This document shows positions 16,824-24,543 of a stretch of 64,000 bases of DNA, piece after piece. How positions within the stretch are numbered: the first letter of the stretch is position 1; each line of letters starts with the position of its first letter. Source of the stretch: Bacillota bacterium (lineage in GTDB: Bacteria; Bacillota; Clostridia; Lachnospirales; Lachnospiraceae). The notes below the pieces were generated by a model. That model was not told where the DNA came from, made no database searches, and was given only the letters and a program-made list of their open reading frames with translations. The DNA lies in NCBI GenBank assembly GCA_023398375.1, contig JAEWSH010000072.1, positions 124,001 to 188,000 of the forward strand. Reading direction: 5' to 3'. A program made the translations under genes and the position numbers.

Positions 16824-18391
16824 AAAAATTTTATTCAAAAGTAGCAATCTATTGCAGACTTTCTGAGGAAGACCGAAATAAGAAAAGTGAGTTTGACGAC
16901 AGCCTGAGCATTCAAAATCAGAAAGCAATGCTGATACAGCATGCGCAGGAAAAAGGATGGGATATTTTTCAGATCTATTCGGATGATGATTATAGAGGTT
17001 CTGATCGGAACAGACCTGAATTTAATCGGTTGTTAAAAGATGCGGAAGAGGGTAAATTTGATATTGTTTTATGTAAAACACAATCTCGTTTCACGCGTGA
17101 AATGGAACTGGTCGAAAAGTATATCAATGGATTATTCAGGGTGTGGAATATTCGTTTTGTCAGTATTGTGGATCATGCAGATACCAGTAATAGAGGAAAT
17201 AAGAAATCAAGACAGATCAATGGTTTGGTAAATGAATGGTATCTGGAAGATATGTCGGAAAATATCAAGAGTGCGTTAACGATCCGGCGTGAAAAGGGTT
17301 TTCATATAGGAGCTTTTGCCTTATATGGTTATCAAAAAGATCCAGAACAAAAAGGGCATATTATTCCAGATCCGGAAGCTGCTGAAGTAGTACACAGAGT
17401 GTTTGCCATGTATGCAAGCGGAATTGGAATGACAGCGATCGCAAAACAATTGAATGCGGAAGGGATTTTGAATCCGACAGGGTATAAAATTGCCAAAGGG
17501 ATTAAAACAAAGATAAACGGAAAGCAGAGCGGAACACTTTGGAAGTATTATACGGTCAGCCATATGCTTACAAATGAAATTTATATTGGGAACATGGTAC
17601 AGGGAAAATATGAGAGTATCTCATATAAAACGGGAATTAACAGGCCCAGAGATAAATCGCTTTGGATTAAGGTTCCAAATACACATCAGGCTATTATTGA
17701 AGAGGAGCTTTGGAATAGGGTTCAAGATATGCGTAAAGGCAGATTAAAGCCATTCGTTACTGGCGAAGTAGGACCATTTGCAAATAAATTAAAGTGTGTA
17801 TATTGTGGATATAACCTGCGGACAAAAAAGTGTCATGGATACCGCTACTTTGAATGCGGAACAAGATATACATGTAAAGATGCCTGCAGAGGAGCATTTA
17901 TTCCATTTTCGGAGCTAAATGAAATAGTAAAAATTGAGTTTGATGAAATGATCAGGAAGTATTTTGACCAGGAATCTTTTGTCGGAATGATGGAACCGGA
18001 AAAAAATGGTGAGAGCAGAGGAAAGATTCTTCAGGAAAAAATGAAAGATGCAGAAAAAAAAGTGTCTATAGCACAGACTGGAATAAAAGAATTATACACA
18101 GACAAGATAACCGGAATTATCAGTCAGGAGGAATTTGTTAATCTTTCAGCAGCATACAGAAACGAAATTGAACAGGCGAAGTGTACGTTGGAGATATTAC
18201 AAGGTCAAATGGAGCAACAACAAAATAAGAGAAAAGAAGAATCGGGCAGTGAGATCTTGAATCGATATATTTCGTTCGAAGATGTAGCGATTCATAGAGA
18301 ATTTATAATAGCATTAATAGACTACATTGAGGTTGGACGGCGTAGTAACAGAAATGAAGATGTTCCTATTATAATACATTGGAATTTCTAG
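16820..18391 (+). CDS. Large serine recombinase of the cotJC element
   Basis: The 523-aa protein has an N-terminal resolvase domain with the catalytic Ser15 in AIYCRLSEED and the conserved IYSDDDYRGSDRNRPEF and SRFTREM motifs. A recombinase domain (about 165-290) follows, then a zinc ribbon containing CVYCGYNL, and a coiled-coil region near 395-470. This is the architecture of SpoIVCA/SprA-type enzymes that excise elements from sporulation genes. It reads in the same direction as cotJC and stops 21 bp before the AGCAGA core, so the gene itself sits at the right end of the excised circle. It should catalyse excision at attL and attR, probably helped by the 42-aa ORF. Confidence 0.93.
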   Translation: MKKFYSKVAIYCRLSEEDRNKKSEFDDSLSIQNQKAMLIQHAQEKGWDIFQIYSDDDYRGSDRNRPEFNRLLKDAEEGKFDIVLCKTQSRFTREMELVEKYINGLFRVWNIRFVSIVDHADTSNRGNKKSRQINGLVNEWYLEDMSENIKSALTIRREKGFHIGAFALYGYQKDPEQKGHIIPDPEAAEVVHRVFAMYASGIGMTAIAKQLNAEGILNPTGYKIAKGIKTKINGKQSGTLWKYYTVSHMLTNEIYIGNMVQGKYESISYKTGINRPRDKSLWIKVPNTHQAIIEEELWNRVQDMRKGRLKPFVTGEVGPFANKLKCVYCGYNLRTKKCHGYRYFECGTRYTCKDACRGAFIPFSELNEIVKIEFDEMIRKYFDQESFVGMMEPEKNGESRGKILQEKMKDAEKKVSIAQTGIKELYTDKITGIISQEEFVNLSAAYRNEIEQAKCTLEILQGQMEQQQNKRKEESGSEILNRYISFEDVAIHREFIIALIDYIEVGRRSNRNEDVPIIIHWNF

Positions 18392-18394
18392 CAG

Positions 18395-18436
18395 TTGTGC
18401 TTATAAATCAGTAGCAGAACAAAAAGCAAGAACAAC
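18395..18436 (+). other. attR: right junction of the cotJC intervening element
   Basis: Element sequence ends and the interrupted cotJC frame resumes here. The core AGCAGA spans 18413-18418. In the reconstructed circle, TTATAAAT on this side (18401-18408) mirrors ATTCATAA (7585-7592) from the left end. The two-base centre is GA (18417-18418). Confidence 0.75.
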
Positions 18437-18617
18437 ATATGAGAATATTTTAAGACTTGTAAAAAATGAAGAAGTTGCAGCTCCAATTAGATTTTTACGT
18501 GCAAGAGAGGTCGTACATTTTCAGAGATTTGGGGAAGGATTAAGAATTGTACAGGATAATTTGGATGCAAAGAATTTCTATGCGTTTAACCCGGCATTTG
18601 ACAGATGCAGCAGTTAA
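18413..18617 (+). CDS. cotJC: CotJC, 3' part of the interrupted gene
   Basis: This piece has no start codon of its own. Counting from GAA at 18417 it encodes 66 residues that continue the CotJC frame: EQKARTTYENILR, then FLRAREVVHFQRFGE and a C-terminal NFYAFNPAF segment, stop at 18615-18617. The EVVHFQRF motif corresponds to the helix that gives the second His ligand in Mn-catalases. The frame upstream is foreign to the family and meets a stop at 18372. The absence of frameshifts or stops in this half shows that it is still under selection, as expected if excision reunites it with 7170-7576. Confidence 0.92.
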
Positions 18618-18690
18618 TCATTAAGATTTTATTAGTTCACAAAATATTCACAAAAAAATGACAATAAAAACACAAAGTATGTGTAAATTT

Positions 18691-18725
18691 AATAGCGGTA
18701 TCGGAATATCCGGTACCGCTATTTA
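18691..18725 (+). terminator. Terminator of the cotJ operon
   Basis: AATAGCGGTA (18691-18700) pairs with TACCGCTATT (18713-18722), and CGG/CCG extends the stem inside. The tail is only ATTTATAAT, so it is a moderate terminator. Confidence 0.6.
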
Positions 18726-18781
18726 TAATAGGTAAATTGGAGTGGTAATTTATCTTGTTTTGAGAAAAGGGAGGTATCAAA

Positions 18782-19864
18782 TTGATACAAGTAGAAAATC
18801 TTGTAAAGAAATACGGTAATCATATTGCTGTGAATCATTTATCATTTACAATAGAAAAGGGTAAGATATATGGTTTTTTAGGGCCAAATGGCGCAGGAAA
18901 GTCCACCACCATGAATATGATCACCGGATATATGGGAGCAACAGGCGGTACGATAAAAATTGATGGTATCGATATTGTGAAAAATCCTGAAAAAGCAAAA
19001 AAGAATATTGGTTATTTACCAGAAATACCACCATTATATACAGATATGACAGTAAAGGAATATCTGATATTTGCTGCAGAATTAAAAGGGTTAAAGAAGA
19101 CAGAAAAAAACGAGAATGTTAAAAAAGTAATGAAGATGGTAGGGTTAACAGATGTTGAAAGCCGCCTGATCCGTAACCTGTCGAAGGGATATCGGCAAAG
19201 AGTTGGTTTCGCACAGGCAATCTTAGGATTTCCTGAAGTCATTATTTTGGATGAACCAACGGTAGGACTTGATCCAAAACAAATTATGGAAATAAGAGAC
19301 TTAATTAAAGAATTGGGAAAAAACCATACAGTTATTTTGAGTTCTCATATTTTGTCAGAAGTAAGTGCAGTATGTGACCAGATTCTGATTATGTCAAAGG
19401 GAAGACTGGTTGCTCAGGATACACCGGAAAACCTGGAACATCTTATGGAAAAGGAACAAACCATTCATGCTACGATAAAAGGAGAAAAAGGCAAGGTCGA
19501 AAGGGTTTTAACAGAAGCGGAATTTATTCATTCCTATACTTGCCGGCAGGATAATCAAAATAATAGGACAGAAGAAAAAATTTATGAGTATGATATTGTA
19601 GCGCATAAACAGACCGATATCAGAGAGCAATTATTCTACCTGCTTGCAGAACAAAAATTACCGATTATCGAATTGCATTCTTCGATGGTCTCCCTGGAAG
19701 ATGTATTTCTTGAATTGACGTCGGATCAATATATGGATTCGATGATGGAAAAAGAGCAGATGGAAAACGCTTTGGACGAAAGTGGTCTTAAAAGTGATGA
19801 ACAGGAAGTGAAATCTGTTGATAATACCAAAGAAGATGTGAGTTTAGAAGAGGAGGCAGAATAG
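18782..19864 (+). CDS. ABC transporter ATP-binding protein (Gld/Nat type)
   Basis: A 360-aa ATPase that would power the permease encoded next. The nucleotide-binding features are Walker A GPNGAGKST (about residue 35), the signature LSKGYRQRVG and Walker B VIILDEPTVGLDP, followed by the His switch in LSSHILSE. The acidic C-terminal tail of about 50 residues (EEKQ-, DE-rich) is longer than in typical ATPases. The start is TTG at 18782, after GGGAGG. The gene is followed after one base by the permease. Homologues with a GldG-like partner appear in Clostridia, but the transported substrate is not known and cannot be read from the sequence. Confidence 0.9.
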   Translation: MIQVENLVKKYGNHIAVNHLSFTIEKGKIYGFLGPNGAGKSTTMNMITGYMGATGGTIKIDGIDIVKNPEKAKKNIGYLPEIPPLYTDMTVKEYLIFAAELKGLKKTEKNENVKKVMKMVGLTDVESRLIRNLSKGYRQRVGFAQAILGFPEVIILDEPTVGLDPKQIMEIRDLIKELGKNHTVILSSHILSEVSAVCDQILIMSKGRLVAQDTPENLEHLMEKEQTIHATIKGEKGKVERVLTEAEFIHSYTCRQDNQNNRTEEKIYEYDIVAHKQTDIREQLFYLLAEQKLPIIELHSSMVSLEDVFLELTSDQYMDSMMEKEQMENALDESGLKSDEQEVKSVDNTKEDVSLEEEAE

Positions 19865-19865
19865 A

Positions 19866-21989
19866 ATGTTCGCAGTTTATAAAAAGGAATTAAAATCATA
19901 CTTTCATTCTGTTATTGGATTCTTATTCATGGCAGTTTTATTATTTTTTATAGGACTATATTTTACAGTAGACTGTCTTGTATATGGAACACCATATTTT
20001 ACATATGTATTAAATAGTGTCATTATTATTTTTTTATTTGCAGTTCCTATTCTGACTATGAAGATTTTATCAGAAGAAAGACACCAGAAAACAGATCAGT
20101 TGCTATTTACGTCACCAATCAAATTATCAAAGATTATCATTGGAAAATATCTGGCTTTGATTTCTATTCTCGGGATTGTTGTTTTGATTTCAGCAATATA
20201 TCCAATAATCTTGTCCTGCAGCGGAAGTATCCCTTTTGCTGAGACGTATTATGCTCTATTTTCTTTTTTCTTATTTGGTGCTGCCTGCATTGCAATCGGT
20301 CTGTTCCTATCGTCTGTTACAGAAAGCCAGGTAATCGCAGCGGTCCTGACTTTTGCATTTTTACTGGTAGGCTTTATGGTATCAGGCATCAGTGGAGTGA
20401 TTTCTTCTACTGGTAATATAATAACAAAACTATTAAGTATCTTTGATATTGCCTCAAGATTTGATAATTTGATGAATGGAATTGTAGATATTAATTGTAT
20501 GCTTTACTATTTTTCTGTCATTATTTTATTTCTCTTTTTAACATATCAGGTCATTCAGAAGAGAAGATGGTCTATCGTTAATTACGGAGCAAAGAAGACT
20601 GTTCTTAGCGCCGGATTTACAGTTTTTGTAGCGTGTGTGATTGCAGCTGCGAATATAGCAGCAAATTATCTGCCGGATTCTGTAAAGAGTTTTGATATCA
20701 CGGATAATCACATCTATTCTATTATGGATACCACCAAAGGAGTACTGGATAATCTGAATCAGGATATAACCGTTTATCTGCTGAATAGTGAGAAAAGTGC
20801 GGATATAACGATTAAAACAATGCTGACAAGATATCAGGCATATTCAAAAAGGATACAGGTAGAATATAAGAACCAGAAAGATTATCCGAATTTTGTGTCT
20901 GGCTATACACAGGATACACTTGCTGATAACAGTATGATTGTTGTTTGTGGGAATCGCTTTACTACAATTGATTACAATGATTGTTTTGAATCAGAAATAG
21001 ATTATACAACTTATAAAGAAAAAGTAACAGGATATGATGGCGAGGGACAGCTGACATCTGCAATTTCATATGTGACGAGCAGCGATCTGCCCAAAGTATA
21101 TGTAATTACAGGACATCAGGAATTGGATTTATCAGCAAATGTACTTGCAAATATCAAAAAAGAAAATGTAGAAGTAGAGAATATTAATTTGATGAATTAT
21201 GATACAGTGCCTGAAGATGCTGCAAGTATTATAATTTCTGGACCGGTTGTTGATTATTCAAAGGAAGATACAGATAAAATAAAAGCGTACCTGTCAGCGG
21301 GCGGTCATGCAGTTATTCTGACTGCTTTGGCAGATGAAGATATGCCGAACTTTAAATCTATCTTATCTGATTATGGTGTTAAAATGGCTGATGGTGCAGT
21401 ATTTGATTCGAATCAAAATAACTATTATCAGTATCCATTTTATATTTTACCGGAGATTAAAAGTCATGCAATTACCGCAGATCTTTATAAAGGGAAACGC
21501 TACATTCTTATGCCGCAGGCAGTAGGGCTTGTAGTAGAAGAGGATGATAAATTACCGAAGGGTGTTAAAGCAACAGCATTGCTTACAAGTTCGGATAGCT
21601 CTTACAGTAAAACAGATGTCAAAAACATGTCTACTTATGATAAAGAAACTGGTGATACAGATGGACCATTCGACCTCGGTGTATATCTGGAAAAAAGTAA
21701 TGGTGATAAGAAAACGACAAAGATTGTTGCTTTTGGGTGCGAATATTTACTGGATGAAGAATTTGATGCAAGAGTATCTGGTGCAAATGTAAAATTATTT
21801 ACAAGTGCAATCAGCAATCTTGTAGATCACGAAAGCAGTGTGTCAATTCCATCTAAGAGTTATACTTATGGAACCATTATGGTAAATAGAAGCATGGTAG
21901 TATTTGGAGGGCTGGTTGTAACAGTATTAATTCCACTTACCATGTTGGTAATAGGTATTATTATTTGGGCGAAACGAAGAAAGAAATAA
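19866..21989 (+). CDS. ABC permease fused to a GldG-like extracytoplasmic domain
   Basis: The 707-aa protein joins two parts. Residues 1 to about 235 form a six-helix ABC-2 permease, beginning YKKELKSYFHSVIGFLF with segments such as IIGKYLALISILGIVVLIS. Residues about 250-670 resemble the GldG/DUF4350 type: after a further membrane helix come YLLNSEKSADITIKTML, AISYVTSSDLPKVYVITGH and ILTALADEDMPNF. A last membrane helix and a positively charged end (WAKRRKK) close the protein. In gliding bacteria GldF and GldG are separate proteins; here they are one polypeptide. It overlaps no gene but lies one base after the ATPase, so the pair is an operon. Confidence 0.85.
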   Translation: MFAVYKKELKSYFHSVIGFLFMAVLLFFIGLYFTVDCLVYGTPYFTYVLNSVIIIFLFAVPILTMKILSEERHQKTDQLLFTSPIKLSKIIIGKYLALISILGIVVLISAIYPIILSCSGSIPFAETYYALFSFFLFGAACIAIGLFLSSVTESQVIAAVLTFAFLLVGFMVSGISGVISSTGNIITKLLSIFDIASRFDNLMNGIVDINCMLYYFSVIILFLFLTYQVIQKRRWSIVNYGAKKTVLSAGFTVFVACVIAAANIAANYLPDSVKSFDITDNHIYSIMDTTKGVLDNLNQDITVYLLNSEKSADITIKTMLTRYQAYSKRIQVEYKNQKDYPNFVSGYTQDTLADNSMIVVCGNRFTTIDYNDCFESEIDYTTYKEKVTGYDGEGQLTSAISYVTSSDLPKVYVITGHQELDLSANVLANIKKENVEVENINLMNYDTVPEDAASIIISGPVVDYSKEDTDKIKAYLSAGGHAVILTALADEDMPNFKSILSDYGVKMADGAVFDSNQNNYYQYPFYILPEIKSHAITADLYKGKRYILMPQAVGLVVEEDDKLPKGVKATALLTSSDSSYSKTDVKNMSTYDKETGDTDGPFDLGVYLEKSNGDKKTTKIVAFGCEYLLDEEFDARVSGANVKLFTSAISNLVDHESSVSIPSKSYTYGTIMVNRSMVVFGGLVVTVLIPLTMLVIGIIIWAKRRKK

Positions 21990-22021
21990 ATGACAATAAT
22001 TTACATTAATTGACAAAATCA

Positions 22022-22063
22022 ATAGTCCTATTGACATAAAAAATCAATAGGACTATAATTTTT
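22022..22063 (+). terminator. Hairpin terminator of the ABC operon, embedding the feo promoter
   Basis: ATAGTCCTATTGA (22022-22034) pairs perfectly with TCAATAGGACTAT (22044-22056) over 13 bp with a 9-base loop. AATTTTTAT follows. The same bases hold the feoAB -35 and -10 boxes. Confidence 0.75.
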
Positions 22064-22087
22064 ATAGTATATTGAGAATGATTATCA
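22031..22087 (+). promoter_or_regulatory. feoAB promoter with Fur-like box
   Basis: TTGACA (22031-22036) and TATAAT (22054-22059) are consensus boxes with a 17-base spacer. Downstream, TGAGAATGATTATCA (22073-22087) matches the 7-1-7 Fur box TGATAATnATTATCA at 13 of 14 fixed positions. This position, after the transcription start, fits repression of ferrous iron uptake by iron-loaded Fur. Confidence 0.8.
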
Positions 22088-22102
22088 AAAAATGGAGAGA
22101 GC

Positions 22103-22339
22103 ATGAGGAATGATATGACACTATTTGAAGGAAAAGCAGGAAAGCCATATCAAATAAGAGGATTATATGTGGAAGAAGCAATTACAAGAAGATTAGAGGC
22201 ACTTGGTCTGAATGATGGGACAGTCATTCATGTGTTAACGAGAAAAAAAAATGGTGCTCTTATCATTAAAGTCAGAGGAACGAGACTTGCATTGGGAAAA
22301 CACATTTCTTCCGGAATAGAAGTTAAGGAGGAAGTATAA
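22103..22339 (+). CDS. feoA: Ferrous iron transport protein A
   Basis: The 78-aa protein has the FeoA SH3-like fold, with GKPYQIRGLYVEEAITRRLEALGL at the start and IKVRGTRLALGKHISSGIEV at the end. FeoA supports the FeoB iron permease on the cytoplasmic side. GGAGAG is 3 bases before the ATG at 22103. It precedes feoB by one base and lies under the Fur-like box, so iron availability should control both. Confidence 0.93.
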   Translation: MRNDMTLFEGKAGKPYQIRGLYVEEAITRRLEALGLNDGTVIHVLTRKKNGALIIKVRGTRLALGKHISSGIEVKEEV

Positions 22340-22340
22340 A

Positions 22341-24395
22341 ATGCGTCTGGCTGATCATAAAGAAGCAAGTACGGTTAGTAAAGAAAGGTCAGGTGGGGAT
22401 AAACAGCATACAATTAAAGTTGCATTTGTAGGAAATCCTAACTGTGGAAAAACAACATTATTCAATGCAATTACAGGATCAAGATTAAAGGTTGCCAACT
22501 GGCCTGGCGTTACTGTAGAGAAAAAAGAGGGCTTCACCACATATGAAGGATGCAATCTATATCTGGTAGATACCCCTGGTATTTATTCCTTATCCTGTTA
22601 TACGATTGAAGAAAAGGTAACAAGAAGCTGCGTTATGGATGATACTATTGATGTCATCGTAAATATATTGGATGCTTCTTCCATGGAACGTAATTTGTAT
22701 CTGACATTACAATTATTAGAACTTGGAAAGCCAGTTGTAATGGCACTAAATATGATGGATATCGTAAAAGAAAGGGGACTTGAAATAGATCTCCACAGGT
22801 TGCCCGAACTATTAGGTGATGTTCCTGTCGTTCCAGTCTCAGCAGTAAAAAAGACAGGTCTGGATATCTTATTGCACGCTGTTGTGCATCATTATGAAGA
22901 AGGACCAAAAAGTTATATTTTACAGTATTCGGAAGAAATTGAAGAAAAAATCGCAAAATTGGAAGTGATGATGAAAGCAAATTATCCGATGCATTCTCTT
23001 CTAAGGTGGCATGCGATCAAATTGTTGGAATATGATGAAGATGTACGGAAAGAACATCCCATGCATATTTTGAATGTTGCTGAAAAGAATTATGAAAAGC
23101 AGATCATTCAAAGAAAATATGAATCTATTGAAAGCATCATTAATGAGGTGATATTTCATAAAGAGGAAAAAGAACAAAAGACAGATAAAATAGATCACAT
23201 ATTGACACATCCTAACTTGGGGGTACCAGTATTTATGATGATCATGGCACTTGTTTTTTTTCTGACATTTACGGTAGGAGATGTTTTAAAAGGTGTTTTT
23301 GAAATTATCCTTTCCTATTTTTCAGATGGAATGCATCAATTTTTGCTTACAATAGGCACATCAGAGTGGCTGATTTCTCTTATTGTAGATGGTATTATAG
23401 CTGGTGTGGGAGGAATTTTAACTTTTCTACCGAATATCGCAATATTATTTGCAGCATTGGCAATACTGGAAGATAGCGGATATATGTCACGGGTCGCGTA
23501 TGTCATGGATGGCATTATGGGAAAAGTCGGATTATCAGGAAAAGCATTCTTGCCAATGATACTTGGATTTGGTTGCACAGTTCCGGCAATTATGGCAACT
23601 CGTGCATTGGAAACCGAGCATGACAGAAGAAAAACAATGATTATTACGCCATTTATGTCATGTTCTGCAAGATTGCCGATTTATGTACTTTTTTCAGAAA
23701 TGTTTTTTCCAGATTATCCATATATCATTTGCTTTTCGATGTATGCGATCGGACTTGTAATAGCGATACTCGTGGCACTTGTTATGAATAAGTTAGAAAA
23801 AGGTAAGATGAATGATTCCTTACTGATTGAGTTACCGGAATATAAAAAACCGAATTTACGAACCATTCGTATCTATGTATGGACAAAATTAAAAGACTAT
23901 CTGACGAAAGCGGGAACTACTATTTTTATTGCTTCTATAGTGATATGGTTCTTATTGAATTTCGGAATGAAGGGAATGGTTGAAAATGCTGGTGAGAGTT
24001 TTGGAGCGATGATCGGTAAGATTCTGGTTCCTGTATTAGCTCCGATTGGTCTTGACATGTGGCAGATCGCAGTTGCTCTGATATCTGGCATTTCTGCAAA
24101 AGAAGTTGTGGTTTCAAGTTTTGCGGTACTTTTTGGCGTAAACAATGCGAGTTCGTCGGCAGGTATGCAGACTATTGTTTCCAATATACAACAGTTCAAG
24201 CCTGATTTTGGTTCTGTAAATGCATTTTCGCTAATGATATTCTGCCTATTATACGTTCCCTGTGCAGCTACCATTGCTACGATTAAAAAAGAAAGTAATT
24301 CATGGAAGTTTACAGGTTCTGTAATCATATTTCAAATAGTATTTGCATGGTTTATGTCTTTTCTTTTTTTTCAGATTGGTTCAGTTCTATTTTAA
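22341..24395 (+). CDS. feoB: Ferrous iron transport protein B
   Basis: FeoB takes up Fe(II) across the membrane. The 684-aa protein has an N-terminal G-protein with G1 GNPNCGKTTLFN (about residue 31), G3 DTPG, G4 NMMD and switch residues in NWPGVTVEKKEG. A helical GDI-like region links it to a membrane domain of multiple helices, containing the Gate motifs GFGCTVPAIMATR and YVPCAATIATIKKES. The length is close to the family norm for short Clostridia FeoB. Its neighbour feoA and the Fur-like box support the function. No feoC is seen. Confidence 0.96.
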   Translation: MRLADHKEASTVSKERSGGDKQHTIKVAFVGNPNCGKTTLFNAITGSRLKVANWPGVTVEKKEGFTTYEGCNLYLVDTPGIYSLSCYTIEEKVTRSCVMDDTIDVIVNILDASSMERNLYLTLQLLELGKPVVMALNMMDIVKERGLEIDLHRLPELLGDVPVVPVSAVKKTGLDILLHAVVHHYEEGPKSYILQYSEEIEEKIAKLEVMMKANYPMHSLLRWHAIKLLEYDEDVRKEHPMHILNVAEKNYEKQIIQRKYESIESIINEVIFHKEEKEQKTDKIDHILTHPNLGVPVFMMIMALVFFLTFTVGDVLKGVFEIILSYFSDGMHQFLLTIGTSEWLISLIVDGIIAGVGGILTFLPNIAILFAALAILEDSGYMSRVAYVMDGIMGKVGLSGKAFLPMILGFGCTVPAIMATRALETEHDRRKTMIITPFMSCSARLPIYVLFSEMFFPDYPYIICFSMYAIGLVIAILVALVMNKLEKGKMNDSLLIELPEYKKPNLRTIRIYVWTKLKDYLTKAGTTIFIASIVIWFLLNFGMKGMVENAGESFGAMIGKILVPVLAPIGLDMWQIAVALISGISAKEVVVSSFAVLFGVNNASSSAGMQTIVSNIQQFKPDFGSVNAFSLMIFCLLYVPCAATIATIKKESNSWKFTGSVIIFQIVFAWFMSFLFFQIGSVLF

Positions 24396-24423
24396 TATCA
24401 ATAAAAAAGCAGAGTCGTGGATT

Positions 24424-24441
24424 TTGTTATTTTGTTAACAA
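24424..24441 (+). promoter_or_regulatory. Rex-like operator upstream of the hydrogenase
   Basis: The 18-mer TTGTTATTTTGTTAACAA fits the Clostridia Rex consensus TTGTTAAnnnnTTAACAA with one mismatch. Rex senses NADH/NAD+ and represses fermentation and hydrogenase genes. The site is about 100 bases before the hydrogenase start. Confidence 0.65.
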
Positions 24442-24465
24442 TATTACTTTATTATATCTTGATTT

Positions 24466-24520
24466 CCTCGTTGGTTTGTGTCAAAATAGGTAATGGCAAT
24501 TTAGACACAAACAAATGAGG
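24466..24520 (+). repeat. Inverted repeat in the hydrogenase leader
   Basis: CCTCGTTGGTTTGTGTC (24466-24482) is opposed by GACACAAACAAATGAGG (24504-24520). Fifteen of 17 positions pair exactly, one more is a G-T wobble, and the loop is 21 bases. ATTTTGTATT follows, a poor terminator tail. It may be a leader structure or a regulator site. Confidence 0.5.
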
Positions 24521-24543
24521 ATTTTGTATTATGGAGGAAAATA

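Larger units (their letters stand above)
7571..18412 (+). mobile_element. Skin-like excisable element interrupting cotJC (10,842 bp)
   Basis: The element is bounded by a 6-bp direct repeat (AGCAGA) inside the cotJC reading frame. Deleting 10,842 bp restores the frame exactly. In order it carries a phosphoesterase/binding-domain fusion (+), a Csp-type subtilase (+), a Csp-type pseudoprotease (-), a LysM-GH18 protein (-), hcp (+), an amidase (-), a 42-aa ORF (+) and a large serine recombinase (+) ending 21 bp before the right core. No phage structural, lysis or replication genes are present. The arrangement parallels the skin element in sigK and the SP-beta prophage in spsM. Excision would presumably occur in the mother cell, where CotJ proteins are made. 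Confidence 0.88.

Noticed and set aside
7571..18412. Insertion as an intact prophage
   Set aside because: No capsid, tail, terminase, lysis or replication genes are present, only the recombination module is phage-like.
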